IMG/VR virus record: IMGVR_UViG_3300044971_001644
Coordinates: 1 to 36,773 of that record
Source of the DNA: a virus
DNA: 36,773 bases
Strand: one strand, 5' to 3'
The position numbers were made by a program, and so were the translations under genes. The notes under the pieces were generated by a model. That model saw only the letters and a list, made by a program, of their open reading frames with translations. It made no database searches and was not told the origin of the DNA. Shown in pieces: positions 8,843 through 16,521 of the stretch; position 1 is the first letter of the stretch, and each line of letters opens with the position of its first letter.

Positions 8843-11106
8843 TATTCATTACCTCCCTGCATTGTTTGAAGCATTGACATTAGATCTGCTCCTCCCTCTT
8901 GAGCGTTCTGAGGGAGAGCCTCCTGTGGCGGTACGGCGCCATCGCTTGGAGCGTTAAGCATTGGCATGCCACCCTGTGGTGGGTTCATGCTAGCCATTGC
9001 CTCCATGGCGCTTGCCTGCCCGGCCTCTGCCTGCTGCTGGGCCGCTGCTGGCGGCTGCTGCTGCATCTGGCTGAACATCTGGATGAGGGCACCCATCGTC
9101 TGTACCGCAGCTGGGTTGAGCGTGGCGTCTGTCTGCTCGTCGCGGATCAGGTCCTTCTCACCCTCTGGGTCGCTTACGCCCATGCGGTCCATGGCACGCT
9201 CAGCCGACCAGAGTCGGTTCTGGACCAGGTTGATTGCGGTCTGTGCAAGCTCGATGGTGTCTCGTGGGGTAAGCTCTGGAGGAGTCAGCATGATGGAGTA
9301 TTCTCCATCGATGACGTTGGCAACTGCCTTATCCTTGTTCTCCCACACGCGTGCGCATACTTCCCATACTTGCTGGATCCAGCTGTATAGGAGCTTGCGC
9401 TTTGGTGAGATGCGAGCTTCGTAGTTGGCCATGAGCTGAGCAATAGCGCGGCTTGAGCCAAGTACGCTAGATGGAGCTAGTCCAAGTAGAAGATCGTTCA
9501 AGCCAGAGGCGACTGCAAGTTCACGGTCGATACGCTTGTTGTAATCCTCTACTTGGAACTGAGGGATGAATGGGTTGATGGATTCAATGCGGTTCCCGGC
9601 CCCAGGGGTAGCGACCTGGTTTGGCTTCGGGATGGCGTTAGCCGGAACCTCATCGGGGGCCTCTACGCCAGTGAGCTGCCACATCTGTCCGCCAACAACG
9701 GAATGGATCATCTGCGCCTGCGCAGTGATCTTCTCGTCCTTCTCCCGGAGGAGTTGCTCAATGTCATACAGCTCAGGCTTACCGTAAGGGCTGCCTGGGA
9801 TCATGCTGTTCCGGAGCATGATGTAAGGGATAATACCCTCAAGCTCAGGGTGCTCGGTGCGCTTCACGACGGTGTTACCGACGATGATGGCGTTGCACAC
9901 GAGCGGTGGCTTGCCTGGGGTGGTGGGGTGCTTGTACCAGTAGTCCATGATCTCGATCTTCATCTGGTCGTACGCCGTCTGGTAGCGGATCGGATCGCGG
10001 TGGTAGCTGTTCAGATAGATGCTGGCGATTGGGTCGTCATGCGTGCTGGAAGAGGTGTATGGGAACCACTGGTTGCCATCTCGTACTGGGATAACGTCAA
10101 CGCCGTAGTCCTCAAGAACGGCCTGAGGGGATTGACCGTAGCTATAAAGAGCCCAGTCTACACGAGTGTAGTCAGAGCTTCCGTAGCCAACGTAGAGGTT
10201 CTCTGGGGTGTCGACGATCTGGATGCGTGGCATCTTCTTGATCGGATCCCAGAAGATTTTGGCAGCTGTGTTGCCGTACAGGGCCTTGAGAAGGGCTGCC
10301 TCTTCTAGCTTGAGGTCCATATCATTCGCGTCCCACCATGCGTACATGAGTCGCTCCCTGCGGGAAGCCTGGTTTCTTTCGCCTTCGGTAGGTCCTGTTG
10401 GAACATAGTTAATGACAGGAGTTACGGCCTGCAGTGAGGCTGGGATCTGGACGTAGGAGGCGTGCAGGTTGACCGACACGTGCGAGCGTCCTGAGAGCCG
10501 TGCGCTTGGGTCCTCTGCCCAGTGATCTGCGCCACCAAGGGTAAAGGTGTTTGGATGGAAGTAGTGGTCGTAGCGTCGGTAGATTGCACGCATGCGGTTC
10601 TGTTCAGGCTCGACGAGTTGCTTTCGGTTCATCGCCTCGAGAGCGAGCAAGTAATCTTCGTTCTCCTCAGCTACCTCGCCAAGCTGGTTGAGGCGCTGGC
10701 GCTCCAGGGACATGCCCTTCTTCTGCTCGGCGGTGAGAGCCTGCAGTCGGTCGAACTTTGGATTGATCTTAGCAACGCGCATCTTGCCGCCGGAGATGAG
10801 GGCGTCATTGATTGTGCGTCCTGAACCAGCCTTCTTCGTGCGACCATTAGCAACAGCGCTGGGGAGTGCGCGTGACTTACGGCCTTTCGTAGCAGCTGGC
10901 GTGGCTTCTGTTTTGATTGGTGTGCCAGGAGCAGCAACTGCTGCAGTCTTCTGGCCACGGATCTCCTTGCGGGCGGTCTCGATAGCCTTCTTGATACCCT
11001 GGATATTACCCGGAGTGACGACGTTAGGATCAGTCGTGATCATGGAAGGAACTTCCTTCCCATCCACAAATGACCCAGAGGTCATCTTTAGTTTGTCTTT
11101 AGGCAT
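8842..11106 (-). CDS. Portal protein
   Basis: A 754-residue protein that would form the dodecameric ring at the packaging vertex, through which terminase pumps DNA. The start is taken as ATG at 11106, after a GGGGAG site and overlapping the terminase stop by 8 bases, rather than the TTG five codons upstream. Recognition rests on overall resemblance to podovirus-type portals: a conserved middle with SRRERLMYAWWDAND and ALYGNTAAKIFWDP, a segment ASGLNDLLLGLAP followed by SSRAIAQLMANYEARI, and a Gln/Ala/Pro-rich C-terminal tail (residues about 680-754). Its position directly after the large terminase is the standard order. The N-terminal 110 residues are basic and low in complexity, longer than in many portals. 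Confidence 0.85.
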   Translation of the reverse strand: MPKDKLKMTSGSFVDGKEVPSMITTDPNVVTPGNIQGIKKAIETARKEIRGQKTAAVAAPGTPIKTEATPAATKGRKSRALPSAVANGRTKKAGSGRTINDALISGGKMRVAKINPKFDRLQALTAEQKKGMSLERQRLNQLGEVAEENEDYLLALEAMNRKQLVEPEQNRMRAIYRRYDHYFHPNTFTLGGADHWAEDPSARLSGRSHVSVNLHASYVQIPASLQAVTPVINYVPTGPTEGERNQASRRERLMYAWWDANDMDLKLEEAALLKALYGNTAAKIFWDPIKKMPRIQIVDTPENLYVGYGSSDYTRVDWALYSYGQSPQAVLEDYGVDVIPVRDGNQWFPYTSSSTHDDPIASIYLNSYHRDPIRYQTAYDQMKIEIMDYWYKHPTTPGKPPLVCNAIIVGNTVVKRTEHPELEGIIPYIMLRNSMIPGSPYGKPELYDIEQLLREKDEKITAQAQMIHSVVGGQMWQLTGVEAPDEVPANAIPKPNQVATPGAGNRIESINPFIPQFQVEDYNKRIDRELAVASGLNDLLLGLAPSSVLGSSRAIAQLMANYEARISPKRKLLYSWIQQVWEVCARVWENKDKAVANVIDGEYSIMLTPPELTPRDTIELAQTAINLVQNRLWSAERAMDRMGVSDPEGEKDLIRDEQTDATLNPAAVQTMGALIQMFSQMQQQPPAAAQQQAEAGQASAMEAMASMNPPQGGMPMLNAPSDGAVPPQEALPQNAQEGGADLMSMLQTMQGGNE

Positions 11107-12601
11107 TTGCAATCTCCCCAAAATAGCTGAACACAGGCTTCGTCACCGGGTTCGAAGGGTTTCTGGTCGCGTGCCTCACCGACAGCGCCAGTGCCATTAC
11201 GGCATCAGTTTCCAGCTTCTTGTCATCTAGCTTGTAGCCCAGCAGCTGGCGCCGGAGCTCCATCCAAGCACCCTTACGTGGGAGCTTGAGCTGTTGCCGA
11301 TCAATCACGGCCTTGAGATCTGCCAGAAGCTCCAGCTTCTTGGCTCTCGTGCCACCGAAGTCATAGTCCCTCAGTGGCTTGATGATGCTGAACTCCTGGC
11401 GGAAAAGCTTACCACCGAAGCCAGTCGAGTCAATGGTGCTGGTGCATGCAGCCCCATCCTGGTTGTAGAGCAGGTGCCCCTCTCGCACCATGTTTACCAC
11501 CGATGGGATTGTCTGCTTGCCAACCTTGCGTCGGCACCGGACACCTACCATCATGTCGCGCTCCGTGTAGTCAATCGTGATTGCCCACGTCGCGTCTGAT
11601 GAAATGCCAGGGTCTACGCCCTGGGAGTACCTGCGGCCCTTGGTCGGAGCAATCTCCTCTTCGAAGTCCACGAAGCACTTGTCGATCATGTCTGAGTTGA
11701 AGTACGCATCTCTAGCCTCGATGAAGTAACCGTCAATGTTCTGCGGTACCAGGTACTCTGCCTGCTGGCGTACGATTGAGTCGAACGTTGCGGCGTCGAG
11801 ACCGAACCCTACGTTGTCCCTAGTCGAGAGCCGGAAGCTCATGAACTGGTCATCGCGGTCTGGGTTGATTGGGTTTCCCAGCTCCCACAGGTCTGCGTAG
11901 TCGTTGATGCCCTCAGTCGGTGTGCCAATGAAGTGCAGCTGTCCACCCGTCGAGAGCCGTCGGAGGTTCAAAACCTCTTGGTAGATCATGAGAAGATGTG
12001 GCTCGAAGGCTGCCTCGTCAAACGAGATGCCATTCATGTCCTTGCCCAGGAGAGCCTTGGCCTTGTCCTGAGTGGTGCGGAAGTGGATGTTTGCCCCGCC
12101 GAAGATGGGGTCAACCTTGATCCACAGGTACTCACCGCGGTACTTCTTCTCTAGGTTATATACTGGACCGATCTCTTTCACGATTGGGCATCCCCTACCG
12201 CGTTGGGCCGGATGGCTTCCTTGAAGAAGCATCGATAGTTCCCTATGCACCAACTCGGCAGTTTCCTGCTGGATACCAATGTGATACCATTCGTAAGGCT
12301 CGGTAGTCCAACGTTCGGCATCCTCAATGGACCCAGCGGTCGGGGGACGAAGTCCCAGCTTGTAGGTGGCAGAGTGCAGGACTCCAACCGCCATCCCCAA
12401 AGTCTTACCGGCCCGGTTGCCAGCGCTGCACACAGTGGTCAGGTATTTAGGCCTGAACCCTGTCTCATCACGGGCAACCATACCTTCTAACCAGGCCAAC
12501 TGGCCCGGATTGAGATTGACACCTAGCCAGCGAGAGGTGAAGAAACCGATGTCGGTTCGGCCTCTGGCGAGATCTTGGGCAATCTCAGCATTAATGTTCA
12601 A
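11099..12601 (-). CDS. terL: Terminase large subunit (packaging ATPase/nuclease)
   Basis: A 500-residue motor protein that cuts concatemers and translocates DNA into the procapsid. The Walker A-like motif SAGNRAGKT is at residues 59-67. The segment NGISFDEAAF supplies the Walker B acidic pair (D-E). The C-terminal part has the RNase H-like nuclease signature YSQGVDPGISSDATWAI with its metal-binding Asp, as in TerL nucleases. The start is TTG at 12601, overlapping the upstream gene's stop (TTGA) with an AAGGAAG site upstream, so the initiation codon is weak and the gene probably depends on coupling. Length is typical. The portal follows with an 8-base overlap. Identification is firm; the packaging strategy cannot be told from this sequence. 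Confidence 0.93.
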   Translation of the reverse strand: MNINAEIAQDLARGRTDIGFFTSRWLGVNLNPGQLAWLEGMVARDETGFRPKYLTTVCSAGNRAGKTLGMAVGVLHSATYKLGLRPPTAGSIEDAERWTTEPYEWYHIGIQQETAELVHRELSMLLQGSHPAQRGRGCPIVKEIGPVYNLEKKYRGEYLWIKVDPIFGGANIHFRTTQDKAKALLGKDMNGISFDEAAFEPHLLMIYQEVLNLRRLSTGGQLHFIGTPTEGINDYADLWELGNPINPDRDDQFMSFRLSTRDNVGFGLDAATFDSIVRQQAEYLVPQNIDGYFIEARDAYFNSDMIDKCFVDFEEEIAPTKGRRYSQGVDPGISSDATWAITIDYTERDMMVGVRCRRKVGKQTIPSVVNMVREGHLLYNQDGAACTSTIDSTGFGGKLFRQEFSIIKPLRDYDFGGTRAKKLELLADLKAVIDRQQLKLPRKGAWMELRRQLLGYKLDDKKLETDAVMALALSVRHATRNPSNPVTKPVFSYFGEIANA

Positions 12602-12897
12602 GCAGTTCTTCCTTTGTTTCGAGCGCTAATCGCCTTAGCCTTAGCTTTAGCGTCAGCTTTGCTGCTAGCTCCCCACGCTTGAAGTGAGAGCAGGAGACGC
12701 GTCGGTCGCCCCTTAGAGTCTCGCTCCGGCCCGGGCATGTTACCCATGCGGGCCAGGAACGACGCACGACGCGGATTGTCGCCGGCCTTAACCGGCGCCT
12801 TGAGCGTGCCCCCCTTGTAGGAAGCACGCCCCTTAGCGTTGAGCCCACCCGCAGGATTCTTACCTTCCTTGCGAGTCCAGGCTGGAGTCTTAGCCAC
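12598..12897 (-). CDS. DUF6321-like small basic protein
   Basis: A 99-residue protein starting with GTG at 12897, overlapping the preceding gene by 8 bases. Its sequence contains WTRKEGKNPAGGLN, GRASYKGG, GDNPRRASFLARMGN and PTRLLLSLQAWGASSKADA, a pattern I recognise from small phage proteins annotated as DUF6321. It is strongly basic with no known function. Its place directly before the large terminase, with its TGA overlapping the terminase TTG start, links it to the packaging or head module. It could bind DNA or the terminase, but that is speculation. Family assignment is from memory of the motif string and not from a search. Confidence 0.8.
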   Translation of the reverse strand: MAKTPAWTRKEGKNPAGGLNAKGRASYKGGTLKAPVKAGDNPRRASFLARMGNMPGPERDSKGRPTRLLLSLQAWGASSKADAKAKAKAISARNKGRTA

Positions 12898-13063
12898 GCT
12901 GGGCTACGGTGCGCTGACCGGCTTTGTTGGTACCAAAGAGAGTCTTGCCGCCCTTGGGAAGCTTCTTTCCCTTTGCTGCCTTGCCCTTAGGCTTGGCCTT
13001 TCCCTTAGCGCCCTTCTTGGCGTACATATCCATAAGGAACGCTGGCATCTTCTTACCTGGCAT
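12890..13063 (-). CDS. Small Lys/Gly-rich basic protein, 57 aa
   Basis: ATG at 13063 overlaps the stop of the preceding small gene (TAATG) and follows a GGGGGAG site; the stop overlaps the next gene's GTG region. About one third of the 57 residues are lysine (MPGKKMPAFLMDMYAKKGAK and then GKAKPKGKAAKGKK), and it ends with TLFGTNKAGQRTVAQRG. It has no recognised domain. The hydrophobic start (residues 5-14) followed by a Lys-rich tail is a pattern seen in small head-region proteins of marine phages. Binding of nucleic acid is a fair guess from charge alone. The strict overlaps on both sides and good ribosome site make it a real gene despite its size. Confidence 0.7.
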   Translation of the reverse strand: MPGKKMPAFLMDMYAKKGAKGKAKPKGKAAKGKKLPKGGKTLFGTNKAGQRTVAQRG

Positions 13064-13218
13064 TATCTCCCCCTTGATGTTTTAACTGTACGATATCGAT
13101 AAGGAGCTGAGCTAGCTGGAATCCCAGGAGTTCTCTTCTCCTTAACCCTGTAGGTAATCTTTGATCGATCTGGGTTCGGGTTTGGCTGGCTCTTTGGAGC
13201 CTTCTTCTTCCCCAACAT
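13063..13218 (-). CDS. Small basic protein, 51 aa
   Basis: The frame starts at ATG 13218, in a TAATG overlap with the upstream gene, and stops at 13063 in another TAATG overlap with the downstream gene. The product is basic (MLGKKKAPKSQPNPNPDRSK, then ITYRVKEKRTPG) and ends in SRGR. I recognise no family. The ribosome-binding site is weak, so translation probably depends on reinitiation. It belongs to a run of four consecutive basic products (12598-13877) between holin and terminase. The coding call rests on the exact overlaps and the absence of another frame in this gap. Confidence 0.6.
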   Translation of the reverse strand: MLGKKKAPKSQPNPNPDRSKITYRVKEKRTPGIPASSAPYRYRTVKTSRGR

Positions 13219-13877
13219 TATCGACCACGCGTCCCGCCCTTGGCGAGTCCTTCCTTAGTCTTGCGCAGGATGTAGTCCTTACGTGACTCTCCCTGCTTGG
13301 CCTTCTCAGCCGGCATTACAATCTTATCCTTGTAAACCTGGGCTGCAGTTCGCTTTGACTTCTCTGGATGAGCGCCGTCAAACGGCATGTAGTCGAACGA
13401 CTGCCCAGCCTGTACGTATACTGGACGAGGCTTAGGACTGCCTGGCTTGCCCTTCGGCTTAGTAGGCTTCCCGCCGCCATCGGCCATCTGCGAGGACTTG
13501 CGGCCACCGCCACGACCGGAGTCTCGATCAAATCCGGCTTCCTTCTTCACCTTGATTGTACCGTCGGCATAAGTGCTTACGCCGGTGGCGTTGCTCTTCG
13601 ACTTGCGCTTGTCTTCCTTCAAAGTGCCAAGCGCTACTCGGTAGTTGTCAATCTGTGCCCAGATCTTCCTCTTCTCTTTCCAGTTCTTAAACTTGCCAGT
13701 GCTTACATAGTTAACAAGGCGCTGCATATCAGCAAGCATATCCTTGCGAGCTTGGGTTCCGCGAGCCGGAGCTCCGCTGGTATAGCGCTTGCCAGGAGTG
13801 CTCTTGCCTGTGTTACCACGGCTTTCGACCTTAGTCGATCCTTCAACGCTTCTGTTTACCTTCTTTGGTGGTGCCAT
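13218..13877 (-). CDS. Basic low-complexity protein, 219 aa
   Basis: ATG at 13877 follows a GGAGAA site. The protein is rich in Lys, Arg, Gly, Ser and Pro, with disordered ends (residues 1-45 and about 125-155) and a more ordered centre, ARKDMLADMQRLVNYVS to YRVALGTLKED. The C-terminal third (SFDYMPFDGAHPEKSKRTAA and onward) is also basic. No known domain is visible. It stands between a holin-like gene and the head-packaging genes and may be a virion or DNA-associated protein, inferred only from charge and location. Confidence 0.75.
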   Translation of the reverse strand: MAPPKKVNRSVEGSTKVESRGNTGKSTPGKRYTSGAPARGTQARKDMLADMQRLVNYVSTGKFKNWKEKRKIWAQIDNYRVALGTLKEDKRKSKSNATGVSTYADGTIKVKKEAGFDRDSGRGGGRKSSQMADGGGKPTKPKGKPGSPKPRPVYVQAGQSFDYMPFDGAHPEKSKRTAAQVYKDKIVMPAEKAKQGESRKDYILRKTKEGLAKGGTRGR

Positions 13878-13879
13878 AG

Positions 13880-14092
13880 TTATTCTCCTTTGTTCCCGAA
13901 CGCAACATCGTCCGGATTAAGCCAGCGAAGGATTACTGGGAGAACAGCTGCAAGGCCCGCAGCCGCGAGCGAGCGAATGCCGTCGCGGTTAAGGTCGAGA
14001 ACGCCGTCCCCAAGCACGATCAGCTGGGCGACTACTGCGGCTAGGAACGAGCGCCCCCAGGACGCCAGTACAGCCTTAAGTTCCTTGTTCAT
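13880..14092 (-). CDS. Holin-like small membrane protein
   Basis: A 70-residue protein with two predicted membrane segments, about residues 8-28 (LASWGRSFLAAVVAQLIVLG) and 40-57 (IRSLAAAGLAAVLPVILRWL), joined by a short polar turn (DLNRDG), and a charged C-terminus. This is the size and layout of two-segment phage holins, which form the membrane lesion that lets the lysis enzyme reach the cell wall. ATG at 14092 has a very good GAGGAGGT ribosome site and overlaps the preceding gene by 17 bases. No endolysin lies beside it; the RlpA-like protein at 31386-31805 and the 933-residue virion protein are the visible candidates for a partner. Holin by topology, not by sequence match. Confidence 0.65.
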   Translation of the reverse strand: MNKELKAVLASWGRSFLAAVVAQLIVLGDGVLDLNRDGIRSLAAAGLAAVLPVILRWLNPDDVAFGNKGE

Positions 14093-14534
14093 TGTCTACC
14101 TCCTCTGCGATCAGAGTATATGATCCGCCCCCGAGAATCCCAGCCATTGCGACTGCGAGACCTCGATCTGCGTTCTTTTCCTTTCTTCGGTCCAGCATTT
14201 CCTGGGCCCGGAGTCCCTCCGACAGTGTCGGAACTAGATCCCCGTTTTCGACCATCTTGAAGACGTATCCGCTTACAAGCTTGGCCAAGTCGCTATTGGT
14301 AGCCTCAATCTGCACTGCCTGCTGCACCTTCTTGGCTACCTGCTTACGAGCATTCATGTGCTCTTCGGTAAGGTGCTGGCGCTTGTGATTTCCTAACGTG
14401 ATCCTGCTGATGTAGGAGTTCTCTGCCTTTAGCCACAGGCTGATCTTGATGTCGGACATGCCCTCGGTCATCTTTCGGTTGATCACGTCTACCAATGGAC
14501 TGGCGCACACTGCGCACTTGCTGAGCAACTTCAT
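14076..14534 (-). CDS. Zinc/HTH protein, probable terminase small subunit
   Basis: A 152-residue protein whose N-terminus reads CAVCASPLVDVINRKMTEGM and continues through SDIKISLWL to NHKRQHL. This matches a pattern common in small phage packaging proteins: a CxxC pair, an Ile-Asn/Asp helix, a helix-turn-helix, then a His-rich end that could complete a zinc site (Cys7, Cys10 and H49/H54-type histidines). Small terminase subunits use such a domain to bind pac or cos DNA. The remaining 100 residues are helical and charged, as expected for oligomerisation. It begins in a TAATG overlap with the tail-fibre stop. Being six genes before the large subunit is unusual spacing, so the alternative is a DNA-binding regulator. 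Confidence 0.55.
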   Translation of the reverse strand: MKLLSKCAVCASPLVDVINRKMTEGMSDIKISLWLKAENSYISRITLGNHKRQHLTEEHMNARKQVAKKVQQAVQIEATNSDLAKLVSGYVFKMVENGDLVPTLSEGLRAQEMLDRRKEKNADRGLAVAMAGILGGGSYTLIAEEVDNEQGT

Positions 14535-16087
14535 TACGCAAGGGCCATGGCATTCAGCTGCCAGTAGGAAAGTGATAGGACTAGGCCGTTTGTGGTTTGC
14601 GCCGTGCCGTACAGTTTGATTTTTCTTGCGCTCGTTGAGTCTGCAACCCAGGTCTTAGTAAGAGCTACGGTTCCGCCTCGTCCGCTTGTTCCGAAGTTAT
14701 CTGCGCGGCCATATCCCAAAACGGCGATCTGGTTATTTGAGGAATCGGTAACGTCTACGCGAACAAAAGCATACTGAATAACTGTTGTGTTGAGACTAGC
14801 ATATCCAGTCATTGTGATTAGGAACTCTTGTCCGACGAAATCTGGGGTAAACGAGATTTCACAGGATGATCCGCCGATTGCATAATAGGTTCCAGCCGTA
14901 GTCACCGTAACGCTATTTGCGGACCCGTCATTGCTTGCCGAAGCGTGGTTCCATGCTGACAGCTTAATATAATCAGAGGCGGTAACCTGATTAAATGTGA
15001 CGTTGCTTCCTGTTTCAACGGCCTGCCCAATCGCAATGCTTGGTGTTGATGCATTGCCAGTGCCGCCAGTTACGGTTACACCCGTTCCGCCAGAAACGGT
15101 AGCAGCAAAGTTCCCGCTGGTGATGTTGCTGGTGGAGTGCGTGTGTCCGGAAAGACTTACTGCTGTGCCACCCTGTGATAGTGTTCCAGATGTTACGTCA
15201 AGACCGGTTGTGGCAACAGTTGCTCTCTCTGTCCCTCCAATATCAAATGACAACGTGTCGTCAGAGGTAATGTAGTTTTTTCCTGCTTGCCCAACAAGTT
15301 CTAGCTCAGCAAATCCCGACCCGCCAGCACTAAGCCCAGCTGTTACGCTTGATGGGCCAACTACCTCAAGTTGATGGGATGGTGCGTTGGTTCCGATACC
15401 AAACTTACCAGCGGCAGTAATCCTGACCCGCTCTGCGCCACCTGTTCCAAGCACAAGCGCACCGGCAGTTTCTGCGTTCCACAAATATCCAACATCGGTA
15501 TCTGCCATAAGCAGGTATAGACCGTCTTCGGTTCCAGATCCAGATGTGGTGTTCAGAAGCTGTAGCTTAGAGTCGGCCTTATTGATTTGAAGGTTATTTG
15601 ACAGGGACGAATGAGTGTGGGATGCCCCAGGAGCGGCCCAGATTGTATCGTAGTTGGTGCTGCTGTTCTTGGTAAGGATATCGCCAGCGGCACCGCCAGC
15701 GGCTACTCCTGGTCCAGTCGCTCCCGTAGCGCCCGTGGCACCCGTAGCACCCGCTGCGCCCGTAGCACCCGTAGCACCAGTAGGACCAGTCGGACCCGTA
15801 GGACCAGTGGCTCCAGTAGCACCCGTTGCACCTGTAGGGCCCGCTGGCCCAGTAGGTCCCGCTGGCCCAACTGTACCGCCGCCAACCTCTAGCGCCGTGA
15901 CCCTGGCCCGGAGCGTTGCTCCCTCGTCGCCATCTAACCACACAAGGGTCGGCTCAACTCCGCCGATGTCCTCGTTGAACTCTTCGTAGTATTCGTCCGG
16001 GATCTCGAACACGGTGTTAGCAGGGCCCTCAATGAGCAGCCCGTTCCACCTCAGCGAGATTGGCCTTCCGAACCTGAATCGTGCCAT
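14534..16087 (-). CDS. Tail fibre/spike with collagen-like repeat
   Basis: A 517-residue receptor-binding-type fibre. The N-terminal 70 residues probably dock to the virion. Residues about 74-127 form a collagen-like run of 17 perfect Gly-X-Y triplets ([12 protein letters not shown]), expected to fold as a triple helix. Next come Ser/Gly/Thr-rich beta repeats with phrases such as [14 protein letters not shown] and [15 protein letters not shown], widespread in phage tail fibres. The last 150 residues look like a compact beta-sandwich head ending in [15 protein letters not shown] at 16087 has an AAGGAG site and is preceded by a box resembling the proposed late promoter. The collagen DNA (about 15700-15880) is itself repetitive and so prone to length change. 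Confidence 0.85.
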   Translation of the reverse strand: MARFRFGRPISLRWNGLLIEGPANTVFEIPDEYYEEFNEDIGGVEPTLVWLDGDEGATLRARVTALEVGGGTVGPAGPTGPAGPTGATGATGATGPTGPTGPTGATGATGAAGATGATGATGATGPGVAAGGAAGDILTKNSSTNYDTIWAAPGASHTHSSLSNNLQINKADSKLQLLNTTSGSGTEDGLYLLMADTDVGYLWNAETAGALVLGTGGAERVRITAAGKFGIGTNAPSHQLEVVGPSSVTAGLSAGGSGFAELELVGQAGKNYITSDDTLSFDIGGTERATVATTGLDVTSGTLSQGGTAVSLSGHTHSTSNITSGNFAATVSGGTGVTVTGGTGNASTPSIAIGQAVETGSNVTFNQVTASDYIKLSAWNHASASNDGSANSVTVTTAGTYYAIGGSSCEISFTPDFVGQEFLITMTGYASLNTTVIQYAFVRVDVTDSSNNQIAVLGYGRADNFGTSGRGGTVALTKTWVADSTSARKIKLYGTAQTTNGLVLSLSYWQLNAMALA

Positions 16088-16107
16088 TAAGACTCCTTAA
16101 TACTTCC

Positions 16108-16129
16108 TATATATATCCAGGCTTGTCAA
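16108..16129 (-). promoter_or_regulatory. Putative late promoter box, TTGACA-N8-TATATATA
   Basis: On the minus strand TTGACA (16129-16124) is followed after exactly 8 bases by TATATATA (16115-16108). It matches the box upstream of the giant gene at 23893-23872: both read CTTGACA, then a variable part ending TGGA, then TATAWATAG. It overlaps the last codons of the peptidase gene and lies 20 bases before the tail-fibre start, so a transcript from it would have a very short leader. The spacing does not fit a standard sigma-70 promoter. Confidence 0.45.
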
Positions 16130-16521
16130 GAGCTGTGCACATCTACGCCAGGCAGCAGTCTAGCTACCACGGTGGAGAGTGCATCGGCTGAGCGCTCAAT
16201 CTCCTTCTCGAAGATGGCTGAAAGGAGGGCGTATGACTCGCTGCCAAGTACGTTAGAGAGGGACTCAACAGTTCGCTCTGGGCCTGCATAGTGGACGTGG
16301 AGCAGCTCGTGGGCTACGATCCGGCGCTTCTCCTCTGGGTCTAGCCCCCAGAAGTCGCTGGACACCCGCAGGGTAGCGGTCCATAGGTTGTCTGATACCT
16401 CGATATCGGCCCAGTTGTCCTCGTCCGCTGGGTGCCGTGATACCTCTACCTTCCAGTTGGAAAGCCCAAATGCCGGAAGGCACCTGTTGACGTATGACTG
16501 AAGATCTTGTGTGTTGAACAT
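16126..16521 (-). CDS. HExxH zinc metallopeptidase-like protein
   Basis: A 131-residue protein with a clear zincin active-site motif, RIVAHELLHVHYAG; HELLH is at residues 71-75, where the two His would bind zinc and the Glu would activate water. A possible third ligand is a Glu or Asp in the helix FEKEIERSADALS (residues about 105-117). The size fits minimal phage metallopeptidases. ATG overlaps the stop of the giant gene (TAATG at 16521), so the two are coupled, and it is followed by the tail fibre. A likely job is maturation of a virion protein or local cell-surface proteolysis, but no substrate can be seen. No signal peptide is present. Confidence 0.7.
   Translation of the reverse strand: MFNTQDLQSYVNRCLPAFGLSNWKVEVSRHPADEDNWADIEVSDNLWTATLRVSSDFWGLDPEEKRRIVAHELLHVHYAGPERTVESLSNVLGSESYALLSAIFEKEIERSADALSTVVARLLPGVDVHSS

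Noticed and set aside
15700-15880. CRISPR-like or tandem repeat array
   Set aside because: The repetition is short 9-base Gly-X-Y codon periodicity inside a coding region, without spacers.
15654-15989. Pro/Ala/Val repeat frame opposite the tail-fibre collagen region
   Set aside because: It is the reverse-strand shadow of the Gly-X-Y repeat in the real tail-fibre gene.
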